Assembly: GCA_022798855.1 (NCBI GenBank) | Contig: JAAWNI010000003.1 | Location: 1-39,484 of the forward strand | DNA from: Lawsonibacter sp. | Lineage (GTDB): Bacteria > Bacillota > Clostridia > Oscillospirales > Oscillospiraceae | Length of the DNA: 39,484 nt | Direction of reading: 5' to 3' | Shown here: in pieces, positions 7,609-15,321 of the stretch | Position numbering within the stretch: position 1 is the first letter of the stretch | Layout of the letters: each line of letters starts with the position of its first letter | The notes under the pieces: model-generated | Database searches by the model: none | Seen by the model: the letters and a program-made list of their open reading frames with translations, nothing else | What the model was told of the DNA's origin: nothing | Made by a program: the position numbers and the translations under genes

Positions 7609-8859
7609 ATGGTTTTTTCCGAGAAGCAGAGACGGGTGCTCACCTGGTGGCGGCCGGACTCCCCGGACAGGGGCATGCAGGCCATCATCTGCGACGGGGC
7701 GGTGCGCAGCGGCAAGACCCTGTGCACCGGCCTGTCCTTCTTCTGCTGGGCTATGCGCTCCTTCCAGAACCGGAATTTCGCCCTGTGCGGCCGGACCATC
7801 CAGTCCGTGCGGCGGAACCTGCTGTCCGAGCTGATGCCCCTCCTGGAGGGAATGGGCTTCCGGTGCGTGGAGAAGGTGAGCAAAAACGTCATTCAGGTGC
7901 GGCTGGGCGGGCGGAAAAATACCTTTTACCTCTTCGGAGGGAAGGACGAGGGCTCCGCCGCCCTCATCCAGGGCGTCACCCTGGCCGGGGCCCTGCTGGA
8001 CGAGGCCGCCCTGATGCCCCGGTCCTTCGTGGAACAGACCGCCGCCCGGTGCTCCGTCTCCGGAAGCCGGCTTTGGTTCTCCTGCAACCCGGAGTCCCCC
8101 GCCCACTGGTTCTATCAGGAGTGGGTCCTGAAGGCGGAGGAGAAAAAAGCCCTGCGCCTTCAGTTCACTATGGATGACAACCCCGGGCTGTCCAAGGAGG
8201 TGCGGGAGCGGTACGCCAGCACCTTTCAGGGCGCCTTCTACCGCCGGTTCGTGCTGGGGGAGTGGGCCGCCGCCGAGGGGTTGGTCTACGACTTCTTCGA
8301 CCAGGGCTTTGTCCAGGAGGCCCCCGAGGGGCCCTTTCAGGAGTGGTATGTGTCCGTTGACTACGGCACCGCCAATCCCACCTCCATGGGGCTGTGGGGG
8401 AGGAAAAACGGGGTGTGGTACCGGGTGGACGAGTACTACTACGACGGCCGGGCTGAACGAAGGCAGAAAACCGATGAGGAGTACGCCGGCGACCTGGCCC
8501 GGCTGGCCGGCGGCAGGCCCGTCCGGGCCGTCATCGCCGACCCCTCCGCCGCCAGCTTCCGCGAAACCCTGCGCAGAAAAGGCTGGCGGGTGCGGAAGGC
8601 CGACAATCAGGTGGTGTCCGGGATTCGGCTCACCGCCCAGCTGCTGAAAAGCGGGGGGATCGTGATTTGCAGGGGGTGCGGCAACGCCATTCGGGAGTTC
8701 TCGCTGTACCGCTGGGACGACCGGGCTCCAGGACAGGACCAGGTGCGCAAGGAGCATGACCACGCTATGGACGAGATCCGATACTTCGCCGCCACCGTGG
8801 CCGCAAAGGAGGGCCGGGGCGGGATGTTCGCCGGGTGCGTGGAGAGAGGGAGGTTTTAG
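7609..8859 (+). CDS. Phage terminase large subunit (PBSX XtmB-like)
   Basis: 416-residue DNA-packaging motor that also cuts DNA at the portal. The ATPase domain has Walker A GAVRSGKT (30-37), Walker B with adjacent acid LAGALLDE (125-132) and the coupling motif SCNP (158-161). The RNase H-like nuclease domain shows D251 in SVDYGTANPTS, D311 in IADPS, and D384/D388 in EHDHAMDEIRYF. All expected acidic residues are present, so the protein looks functional. The start ATG abuts the stop of the preceding gene. Its own TAG stop overlaps the first bases of a MITE-like element. Confidence 0.93.
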   Translation: MVFSEKQRRVLTWWRPDSPDRGMQAIICDGAVRSGKTLCTGLSFFCWAMRSFQNRNFALCGRTIQSVRRNLLSELMPLLEGMGFRCVEKVSKNVIQVRLGGRKNTFYLFGGKDEGSAALIQGVTLAGALLDEAALMPRSFVEQTAARCSVSGSRLWFSCNPESPAHWFYQEWVLKAEEKKALRLQFTMDDNPGLSKEVRERYASTFQGAFYRRFVLGEWAAAEGLVYDFFDQGFVQEAPEGPFQEWYVSVDYGTANPTSMGLWGRKNGVWYRVDEYYYDGRAERRQKTDEEYAGDLARLAGGRPVRAVIADPSAASFRETLRRKGWRVRKADNQVVSGIRLTAQLLKSGGIVICRGCGNAIREFSLYRWDDRAPGQDQVRKEHDHAMDEIRYFAATVAAKEGRGGMFAGCVERGRF

Positions 8860-9020
8860 AACCTGTATTCACAATCTCAAACGACCATCTGGACGGGCCT
8901 TTTGCCGCCTTGCGGCGTTAAAAAATCTTGAAATCCACAAAGGATTCCTGTGATTTTTTGCCTTGCAGGGCGGCAAAATTTCTCGTCCATCCGGCATTTT
9001 TACTTATGAATACAGGTTCT
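8858..9020 (+). mobile_element. MITE-like element copy 1
   Basis: A 163-bp non-coding element with perfect 14-bp terminal inverted repeats, AGAACCTGTATTCA (8858-8871) and its complement (9007-9020). If the ends are taken one base further in, TTA flanks both sides as a possible target duplication. The 52-nt core (8915-8966) is shared, with two differences, with 19075-19126. It includes a stem AATCC-ACAAA-GGATT at 8932-8946. No transposase is encoded. Confidence 0.75.
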
Positions 9021-9030
9021 TAGGAGAAAT

Positions 9031-9188
9031 AGCCCCCCTTGCTAAAGGGGGCTGGCACGGCGCAGCCGTGACTGGGGGATTCCGTCTGTGGGAAGCTCTC
9101 CGCTTATCGGAATCCCTCCACCGCCGCCGAAGGCGGCGGTCCCCCTCCCTTTGGCAAGGGAGGCTTGCCGCCTGCGGGCGGGACGGGA
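9031..9188. repeat. Intergenic palindromic repeat, inverted pair
   Basis: Two copies of the same repeat type face each other around a GGAATCC junction. The first has CCCCCCTTGCTAAAGGGGG and the hairpin CACGGCGCAGCCGTG. The second has CCGCCGCCGAAGGCGGCGG, CCCTCCCTTTGGCAAGGGAG and CGCCTGCGGGCGGG. Together with the adjoining MITE-like element this fills the 352-bp terminase-portal spacer; no gene is present. Confidence 0.7.
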
Positions 9189-9211
9189 GATTATTTGTAA
9201 GGAGGAATTGC

Positions 9212-10348
9212 ATGAAATGGTGGAAGCAGAAGCGGCGGGACCCCCCCGCCGCCGTGGTTCAGGTGCGCCTGGCCGAGGGGCACCCCTTCGGGGCGGTGGA
9301 CCGGTATGTCCCCCTGCACACCGGGGAGGCGGCCCTGTACCGGGCTATCCGGGAGGGGGTGCCCATCCTGGACGCCGCCATCTGGAAGCTGGTGCGGCTG
9401 TGCGGCGGGGTGGGGGCCAAATGCGGCAATCCCGCCGCCCAGGCGGGCCTGGAGGAGTTTTTCCGCACCGTGGACACCGGATGGGGACAGCGGGGCATCC
9501 AGTCCTTTCTGGACCGCTACCTGGACGACCTGTTTACCTGCGGCCATGGGCTGGGGGAGATTGTCCTCACCCCCGACGGGCGGGAGGTCGCCGCCCTGCT
9601 GTGCGCCGCCCCGGAACAGGTGGAGGTGAAAATCGGGGACAGCCCCCTGGACTTCCGGCTGTGCCGGGCGGGGCTGGGGGAGGACCGGGAGCTGCCTTTT
9701 CAGGAGCTCCTCCTCTTTACCCCCTTCCAGCCCACCGGAGACGCCCCCTGTGGGGTGTCCCTGCTGCGGTCTATGCCCTTTCTCGCGGGTATCCTATTGA
9801 AAATCTTTCAGGCTGTCGGCCAGAATTGGGAGCGGGCGGGCAGCCTGCGCTTCGCCGTGGTGTGCAGGCCCGGAGAGGGCGAGGAGGCCTTCGCCCAGGA
9901 GCGGTGCGGCCAGATCGCTCAGGAGTGGTCCGCCGCTATGCAGGCCGGCCGGGAGGGCGCCGTCCGGGATTTTGTGGCCGTGGGCGACGTGGACATCAAG
10001 GTCATCGGGGCGGACAGCCCTGTCCTGGACAGCCAGGTCCCGGTGCGGCAGATTTTGGAGCAGCTGGTGGCCAGGACCGGCATCCCACCCTTTATGCTGG
10101 GGCTGTCCTGGTCCTCCACCGAGCGGATGAGCGCCCAGCAGGCCGACCTGCTCACCACCGAGATCACCGCCATCCGCCGGGCCGTGGAGCCAGCCCTGTG
10201 CCGGGTGGCTGAGCTTTGGCTGCGGCTCCACGGGTTCGGCCCCAAGGCGGAGATCGTCTGGGAGGACATCAACCTCCAGGATATGGTGGAGGAGGCCAGA
10301 GCCCAGCTCTACCTGGCCCAGGCGGAAAAGTTGAGGAGGGAATTATGA
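9212..10348 (+). CDS. Phage portal protein
   Basis: 378-residue probable portal protein, the ring at the capsid vertex through which DNA passes. It is recognised from its place between terminase and protease, its size, and a portal-like C-terminus: VARTGIPPFMLGLSWSSTER followed by helices running to VEEARAQLYLAQAEKL. The early segment REGVPILDAAIWKLVRL is typical of portal N-terminal helices. ATG at 9212 follows TAAGGAGG. The stop overlaps the next start by 4 nt (ATGA). No truncation is seen, although it is shorter than many portals of 450-500 residues. Confidence 0.85.
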   Translation: MKWWKQKRRDPPAAVVQVRLAEGHPFGAVDRYVPLHTGEAALYRAIREGVPILDAAIWKLVRLCGGVGAKCGNPAAQAGLEEFFRTVDTGWGQRGIQSFLDRYLDDLFTCGHGLGEIVLTPDGREVAALLCAAPEQVEVKIGDSPLDFRLCRAGLGEDRELPFQELLLFTPFQPTGDAPCGVSLLRSMPFLAGILLKIFQAVGQNWERAGSLRFAVVCRPGEGEEAFAQERCGQIAQEWSAAMQAGREGAVRDFVAVGDVDIKVIGADSPVLDSQVPVRQILEQLVARTGIPPFMLGLSWSSTERMSAQQADLLTTEITAIRRAVEPALCRVAELWLRLHGFGPKAEIVWEDINLQDMVEEARAQLYLAQAEKLRREL

Positions 10349-11235
10349 AAATTGTGAAGGAGAATGTGGGCGGCGGACAGGCACCGGCGACCGCCCAGGA
10401 TTTGGAGCTGATCGGCGCGCTGGCCCGGAAGCCCTTGGGGCCGGAGGAGGTGTATACCTTCTCCGTGCGGCTGTGCGACAATGAGGTCGACCGGGATTTT
10501 GAGCGGTTCACCCCCCAGACCCTGGAGGAGCTGGCCCCCATGTTCGTGGGCAAGGCCGGCATCTTTGACCACCAGTGGTCCGCACGGGGCCAGGCCGCCC
10601 GGATCTATAAGACCGAAATCGTCCGGGAGGGCGGCCGGATGACCCGGGCGGGGGATGAGTACGTCTGGCTCAAAGGCTGCGCCTATATGGTGCGCACCGA
10701 CAGCAATCGGGACTTGATCGCCGAGATCGAGGGGGGCATCAAAAAAGAGGTCAGCGTGGGGTGCTCCGTGGAACACGCAATTTGCTCCGTCTGCGGCCGG
10801 GACCGGACCCAGGCCGACTGCGGCCATGAGAAGGGCCGGGAGTACGGCGGACAGCTGTGCTGGGCCGACCTGGAGGGGGCCGGGGACGCCTATGAGTTCT
10901 CCTTTGTGGCCGTCCCCGCCCAACCCGCCGCCGGGGTGGTTAAGGCCCTGGGGGGCCGCCAGGCCGCCGCAAGGCTGGAGGAGGAGGCCGCTCTGGGCCG
11001 GAAGTATCTCGACGGCCTTCGGGATGAGGTGGTCCGGCTGGCCCTCCTGGCCGACCGGGAGCTGGACGGGAGGGCCATGAAGTCCCTGGCTGGAAAGCTC
11101 TCCCACCAGGAGCTGGAGGAGCTGCGCATGTCCTACGCCCGGAGGGCCGGGGAGCGGTTCCCCCTGCGGACGCAGCTCAGTTATGAGGCAAAAAACGCCC
11201 CCTTTGACGAAGAGAACAAGGCGTTTTTGGGGTGA
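10345..11235 (+). CDS. Prohead protease / XkdF-like protein with zinc-knuckle insertion
   Basis: 296 residues. The N-terminal half resembles phage prohead serine proteases: a beta-rich domain with H in GIFDHQWSA and the KKEVSVGCS strand with a candidate nucleophilic Ser. Inserted after this is CSVCGRDRTQADCGHEKG followed by LCWAD, a Cys/Cys/Cys/His set that could bind zinc. The FSFVAVPAQPAAGVVK strand that closes the protease fold follows. The C-terminal 90 residues are helical and may be a scaffold (KSLAGKLSHQELEEL). Expected role: cleaving the scaffold during capsid maturation. The catalytic residues are inferred, not proven. Confidence 0.75.
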   Translation: MKIVKENVGGGQAPATAQDLELIGALARKPLGPEEVYTFSVRLCDNEVDRDFERFTPQTLEELAPMFVGKAGIFDHQWSARGQAARIYKTEIVREGGRMTRAGDEYVWLKGCAYMVRTDSNRDLIAEIEGGIKKEVSVGCSVEHAICSVCGRDRTQADCGHEKGREYGGQLCWADLEGAGDAYEFSFVAVPAQPAAGVVKALGGRQAAARLEEEAALGRKYLDGLRDEVVRLALLADRELDGRAMKSLAGKLSHQELEELRMSYARRAGERFPLRTQLSYEAKNAPFDEENKAFLG

Positions 11236-11290
11236 GTCCCTTCGTGCGCAGAGTCGCTGGTTTGTCCCCCTAGGGCGCAAGGCCGCTGGC

Positions 11291-11458
11291 TGCCCCCCCT
11301 CAGTCTGGCCTGCGGCCAGACAGCTCCCCCACAAGGGGGGGAGCCTGGCCCTGCGGGGGATGTGGGGATTGAAACGCGGAATCCCTCCACCACCGGGCTT
11401 CGCCCGGCGGTCCCCCTCCCTTTGACAAGGGAGGCTTGCCGCCTGCGGGCGGGACGGG
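11291..11458. repeat. Intergenic palindromic repeat, inverted pair
   Basis: It contains TCTGGCCTGCGGCCAGA (hairpin), CCCCCACAAGGGGGGG, then GGAATCCCTCCACCACCGGG, CCCTCCCTTTGACAAGGGAG and CGCCTGCGGGCGGG. The arrangement matches 9031-9188, pointing to mobilisation or amplification as a pair. It lies in the 343-bp spacer before the capsid gene, which holds no gene. Confidence 0.7.
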
Positions 11459-11465
11459 GAGATTG

Positions 11466-11541
11466 ACTGGCGGACAATGTCCGCCCCTACATAATGCCGT
11501 TCGCCTGTAGGGGCGCACGGGCGGCCACAGGCCGCCCCTAC
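11466..11541. repeat. TAGGGGCGG-type palindromic repeat
   Basis: GGCGGACAATGTCCGCC is a perfect small hairpin followed by CCTAC. The facing copy reads GTAGGGGCGCACGGGCGGCC then AGGCCGCCCCTAC. It is the same type as 18116-18199. It sits directly upstream of the capsid ribosome-binding site. Confidence 0.65.
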
Positions 11542-11578
11542 AAAAAACGCAGCATAATTAGAAGGAGTGTGGATCAAT

Positions 11579-12592
11579 ATGGCATATTATTACGACAATT
11601 TGAAGCTGGACAAGGGGATGTACCGGGAAGCGGGGCGGTCCTTCAGCCAGGTGCTGGAGAGCCAGGACCCCAGCGAGCGCTACAAGGGCACCAGCCTGGA
11701 GGGGCTGGACGCCTTCCAGCGGCAGCTGAAACGCTTCGGCATTCGGGTGAAAGGGGAGTCGAGCGACCCGGTGGAGGCCTTCTTCCGCACCTCTGACGCC
11801 GCCGTCCTCTTCCCCGAGTACATCGCCCGCACCGTACGCCAGGGAATGGAGGAGGGGGACGTCCTCCCCCACATCACCGCCGCCGTCACCAAAATTGACG
11901 GCCTGGACTACCGCTCCATCACCTCCGAGGCCGGGGGCGAGGAGAAAAAGCTGAAGCCGGTGAACGAGGGGGCGGCCATCCCCTCCACCACCATCAAGGT
12001 CCAGTCCAACCTGGTCAAGCTGAAAAAGCGGGGCCGCATGCTGGTGGCCAGCTATGAGGCCGTGCGCTTCCAGAAGCTGGACCTCTTCTCCGTCACCCTG
12101 CGCCAGATCGGCGCCCACATCGCCAGGACCCACCTGGAGGACGCGGTGGACGTGCTCATCAACGGCGACGGCAACGAAAACCCCGCCGCCACCACCACCA
12201 TCGAGGCGGGAAAGCCCCTGGACTACGGCGCACTGGTGGACTTCTGGGCCAAGTTTGACCCCTATGTCATGAATACCCTGCTGGTGTCCGGCGACGTGAT
12301 GCTCCAGCTGCTTAAGCTGCCCGAGTTCCAGAACCCCCTCACCGGGCTCAACTTCCAGGGCACCGGCAAGCTGACCACCCCCCTGGGGGCCACCCTGCTG
12401 CGCACCTCCGTGCTGCCCGTGAAAACCGCCGTGGGCCTGGACCGCCGCTTCGCCCTGGAGATGGTCCAGAGCGGCGACGTGATGGTGGAGTACGACAAGC
12501 TCATTGACCGCCAGCTGGAAAGAGCTGCCATCACCACCATCAGCGGCTTCGCCAAGGTGTTCACCAAGGCCAGCCAGGTCCTGAAGGTGTGA
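11579..12592 (+). CDS. Major capsid protein
   Basis: 337 residues. It is placed as the major capsid subunit from its position after the protease, its length and HK97-fold-like content: a long N-terminal arm with acidic and helical stretches (LEGLDAFQRQLKRFG), a spine helix (SVTLRQIGAHIARTHLEDAV), then a conserved phage-capsid phrase VDVLINGDGNENP, and a C-terminal beta region with RTSVLPVKTAVGLDRRFALE. ATG at 11579 is selected. An in-frame GTG at 11567 overlaps the AAGGAG ribosome-binding site. The codon pattern is uniform with the flanking cluster. Confidence 0.85.
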   Translation: MAYYYDNLKLDKGMYREAGRSFSQVLESQDPSERYKGTSLEGLDAFQRQLKRFGIRVKGESSDPVEAFFRTSDAAVLFPEYIARTVRQGMEEGDVLPHITAAVTKIDGLDYRSITSEAGGEEKKLKPVNEGAAIPSTTIKVQSNLVKLKKRGRMLVASYEAVRFQKLDLFSVTLRQIGAHIARTHLEDAVDVLINGDGNENPAATTTIEAGKPLDYGALVDFWAKFDPYVMNTLLVSGDVMLQLLKLPEFQNPLTGLNFQGTGKLTTPLGATLLRTSVLPVKTAVGLDRRFALEMVQSGDVMVEYDKLIDRQLERAAITTISGFAKVFTKASQVLKV

Positions 12593-12593
12593 T

Positions 12594-12941
12594 ATGGAGC
12601 AGGAGGTTTTGGCCCTGTGCAGGGCGATGGGCGCCGGACAGGAGGAGCTTCTCCTCCCCCTGGTGCGGGCGGTATGCGCCCAGCTGGCCGGACAGCTGAA
12701 GGAGGGGGCGGCCCCGGAGGACTGCGGCCCCGCTTTTCCCCTGGCCGCCGCCATGACTGCCATGGACCGGCTGGCCGGCATGTCCGGGGGCGCCGGGGAG
12801 GCGGCTTCCTTTACCGCCGGCGACCTGACCATCCGGCAAGCGTCCGGGACAAGGGCGGACAGCCTGTCCCGCCAGGCCCAGGGGCTGCTGGCCCCCTGGC
12901 TGGCGGACGCCGGATTTGTCTTTCAGGGGGTGCCGGGATGA
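12594..12941 (+). CDS. Head-tail connector-like protein (YqbG-type)
   Basis: 115-residue, mainly helical protein immediately after the capsid gene, starting at an ATG 1 nt past its stop. It ends with the phrase LLAPWLADAGFVFQGVPG. By PBSX-type gene order this is the adaptor that joins portal to tail. Sequence resemblance alone is weak and the call depends on synteny. It overlaps the next gene by 4 nt (ATGA). Confidence 0.6.
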   Translation: MEQEVLALCRAMGAGQEELLLPLVRAVCAQLAGQLKEGAAPEDCGPAFPLAAAMTAMDRLAGMSGGAGEAASFTAGDLTIRQASGTRADSLSRQAQGLLAPWLADAGFVFQGVPG

Positions 12942-13267
12942 TGGAACGAATCTGGGACGACATCCTGCGCCGGTTCGGCCAGCCGGTCGTCCTGAAACAG
13001 AATGGGCGGACCACCGCCCTCCAGGCGCTGATCCAGCCCCTTTCCGCCCAGAGCCAGAGCCAGGAGCAGGAGTGCCCCGGCCCCCTGGGGCTGGGCCGGA
13101 GGGACCTGTTCCGGTACATGGGGCCCGCCGGATGCCCCCTGGAGTTGGACGCCCTGGTGGAGTGGCAGGGCCGGGACTACCGGGTCCAGTCCGCCCACCT
13201 GGTGGGACAGGGGGTCTGCCCCTACTGGCGGGCCACCCTCTACCCCCGGGACGAGGTGGGCCTATGA
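12938..13267 (+). CDS. Head-tail joining protein (XkdH/YqbH-like)
   Basis: 109 residues, beta-rich, with LDALVEWQGRDYRVQSAHLV near the middle to C-terminus and YWRATLYPRDEV at the end. That pattern is common in small head-closure or stopper proteins of contractile prophages. It starts with ATGATG overlapping the previous stop and itself ends in an ATGA overlap with the following gene. Function is inferred from position between connector and tail-terminator genes. Confidence 0.6.
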   Translation: MMERIWDDILRRFGQPVVLKQNGRTTALQALIQPLSAQSQSQEQECPGPLGLGRRDLFRYMGPAGCPLELDALVEWQGRDYRVQSAHLVGQGVCPYWRATLYPRDEVGL

Positions 13268-13770
13268 GCGCCGGGCTGGAAAAGGTCCTTCAGGCAGTGG
13301 CCGGATACCTCAGCGGCAGAGGGGTCCCCGCCGCCACCGCCTGGCCCGCCGGCCCCCGCCAGGAGCGGGAGGGGCCGTTGGTGCTCGTCTCCCTCCGGGG
13401 ATGCAGGGTGGAACCCTCCGGCTTCCAGAACTACCTGGGGGAGTCCTTTGACCAGGAGGGCGGCCGCTGGACAGAGTGCTATGGAAAAAAGGTTCGGCTC
13501 ACCCTGGGCCTGGACATCTACGCCCCGGAAAAAGAGGGCGGGGACATGGTTCAGTCCGCCTTCGACGCCCTGGCCGCCGCCCTCCTCCTGGAGGGTCCGG
13601 AGGGGCTGGACCTGCTGGAGCTGTCCTGCGGCGAAACGGCCCGGGACGGCGGAAGCCGCCGGCTGAGACGGCCGGCGCAGGCCGTCTTCTCCGCCTTCCT
13701 CTGGGCCGGCGGGGACATGGAGGGCGGCGTGTTTACCGATTTTGAATTGCGAGGTGTGGTGAAACAATGA
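13264..13770 (+). CDS. Tail terminator/completion protein (XkdJ-like)
   Basis: 168 residues in the slot directly before the tail sheath, where PBSX-like loci encode a tail terminator. Visible features are an N-terminal helix (GLEKVLQAVAGYL), strands including KKVRLTLGLDIYAP and SAFDALAAALLL, and a conserved-looking end VFTDFELRGVVK. ATGA overlaps exist on both sides, giving tight translational coupling. The role, capping the tail tube or joining it to the head, is inferred from order. Confidence 0.6.
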   Translation: MSAGLEKVLQAVAGYLSGRGVPAATAWPAGPRQEREGPLVLVSLRGCRVEPSGFQNYLGESFDQEGGRWTECYGKKVRLTLGLDIYAPEKEGGDMVQSAFDALAAALLLEGPEGLDLLELSCGETARDGGSRRLRRPAQAVFSAFLWAGGDMEGGVFTDFELRGVVKQ

Positions 13771-14825
13771 GTATTTCCGTACATCAGCGTCCGGGGGTCT
13801 ACTCCTCCTACGACGCTTCCGCAGTGGTCAGCGGCCGGGGCGCCGGCCGACTGGTGGGCCTTGCGGCCGTCAACACCCAGGCCCAGGCCGGGGCCCCCCA
13901 GACCATCACCAGCTACGACCGGGCGGTGGCCGCCTTCGGCTCCAACGGGCCGGAGGACATGGCCGAGCTGATCCGCCTGGCCCTGAAAAACGGGGCTTCC
14001 GGGGTGGTGGCCCTCCCGGTGGCCGACGAGAGCGGCTACGAGGACGCCTTCGCCCAGCTGGCCGGCATGGAGGACATCGCCCTGGCCATCTGCGGCAGCA
14101 CCGATCTGGCGGTGCAGAAAAAGCTGCGGGACAGCGTGGCCGAGGCTTCCGGCCTGCGCCGGGAGCGGCTGTGCGTGGCGGCTGGGGCCAAGGACGAGAC
14201 GGTGGAAGAGCTCATCGCCCGGGCCAAGGAGCTGAACCACGAGCGGGTGGTGCTGGCCGCCCCCGGGGCGGTGGACGGGGAGGGGGGTTCCATCTCCGGC
14301 CTGCTCCTGGCCGCAGCCCTGGCCGGGGCCATCGCCGGGGAAAACGACCCCGCCATCCCCCTGGGGGGCGCTGAGCTGTCCGGGCTGAGCGGGCTGTCCG
14401 CACGGCTGGAGGACAAGGACATCGACCGGCTTATCTTGGGGGGCGTTACCCCCGTGGAGAGCCTGGGGGGCGTGGTCAGCGTAGTCCGGGGCGTCACTAC
14501 CCGCACCACCTCCGGCGGCGCCCCCGACCCCGCCTGGAGGGACCTGTCCGCCATCCGGGTGGTGGACGACGTCATCCCCGGCCTGCGCGCCGCCCTGCGG
14601 GCCAAGTTCCGCCGGGCTAAAAATACCGCCCAGAGCCGGGGGGCCATCCGGGCCCAGGTGGTGCTGGAGCTGGAGAATAAGCTGGCCAGGGAGATCATTA
14701 CCGGCTACGACGGCGTGGCCGTCGCCGCCGACCCCGAGGACCCCTCCCGGTGCCTGGTGGACTTCTCCTTCGCTGTGGCCCACGGGCTGAACCAGATTTG
14801 GCTCACCGCCCATATCACGGTGTGA
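13767..14825 (+). CDS. Contractile tail sheath protein (XkdK-like)
   Basis: 352-residue sheath subunit that polymerises around the tube and contracts on firing. Characteristic features are the N-terminal VHQRPGVYSSYDAS, the ITSYDRAVAAFG segment near residue 50, the central alpha/beta region (SGVVALPVADES), and the C-terminal sheath domain with TTRTTSGGAPDPAWRDLSA, IRVVDDVI and a final LVDFSFAVAHGLNQIWLTAH strand. The length is near that of compact sheath proteins and all parts appear present. This gene shows that the particle is of contractile (myo-like) type. Confidence 0.93.
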   Translation: MSISVHQRPGVYSSYDASAVVSGRGAGRLVGLAAVNTQAQAGAPQTITSYDRAVAAFGSNGPEDMAELIRLALKNGASGVVALPVADESGYEDAFAQLAGMEDIALAICGSTDLAVQKKLRDSVAEASGLRRERLCVAAGAKDETVEELIARAKELNHERVVLAAPGAVDGEGGSISGLLLAAALAGAIAGENDPAIPLGGAELSGLSGLSARLEDKDIDRLILGGVTPVESLGGVVSVVRGVTTRTTSGGAPDPAWRDLSAIRVVDDVIPGLRAALRAKFRRAKNTAQSRGAIRAQVVLELENKLAREIITGYDGVAVAADPEDPSRCLVDFSFAVAHGLNQIWLTAHITV

Positions 14826-14829
14826 TTGC

Positions 14830-14896
14830 GTAGGGCACGGCGACCCTGGCGTGCCGCGCCCATAGCAAAACGGCGCGCCGGGTCGCCGCGCCCTAC
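14830..14896. repeat. 17-bp imperfect inverted repeat in sheath-tube spacer
   Basis: GTAGGGCACGGCGACCC (14830-14846) pairs with GGGTCGCCGCGCCCTAC (14880-14896) with one mismatch. An inner GGCGTGCCGCGCC/GGCGCGCC is also self-complementary. It sits between the sheath stop and the tube ribosome-binding site and could change the sheath:tube ratio. Confidence 0.7.
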
Positions 14897-14929
14897 AGGA
14901 TGTGAAGGTAAGGAGGTATTACAGTTATT

Positions 14930-15319
14930 ATGAGTATTCCGGGATTCCCTACAAGCAGCGACATCTATCTGGAGGTGGACGGGGTCCGGGTGGCGGTGGT
15001 GCAGAGCTACACCGCCAGGACCACCAAGAGCAGCACCGCCGTGGAGGCCTTCGGCGAGTCCGAGCCGGTGGCCACCGTCCCTGGCCAGGCCGCCCACGTC
15101 ATCGAGCTCACCCGGCTCTACGCCACCGACGAGGCCATCCGGGACGGGGTGGATTTCTACTCCATGAAGGATTTCTCCCTGGTCATCTGCAAGCCGGATA
15201 AGAAGATTATCTACTCCGACTGCCAGTGGAGCGCCATCCAGGAGAGCGCCAGCATCGGCAGCATGGTGCTGGAGAAGGTCACCCTGGTGGCCTCCCGGCG
15301 CATCGAAACGGGGGTGTGA
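14930..15319 (+). CDS. Tail tube protein (XkdM-like)
   Basis: 129-residue inner-tube subunit. The sequence IYLEVDGVRVAVVQSYTART, EVTRLYATDEAIRDGVDF-like strands, the hairpin FSLVICKPDKKIIYSDCQWS and a final EKVTLVASRRIETGV match the compact beta-barrel tube proteins of PBSX-type phages. ATG at 14930 follows AAGGAGG. It comes directly after the sheath, the usual order for contractile tails. Confidence 0.9.
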   Translation: MSIPGFPTSSDIYLEVDGVRVAVVQSYTARTTKSSTAVEAFGESEPVATVPGQAAHVIELTRLYATDEAIRDGVDFYSMKDFSLVICKPDKKIIYSDCQWSAIQESASIGSMVLEKVTLVASRRIETGV

Positions 15320-15321
15320 CC

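Noticed and set aside
7237..8763. A 508-codon frame opposite the large terminase
   Set aside because: Antisense shadow; terminase ATPase and nuclease motifs are on the plus strand.
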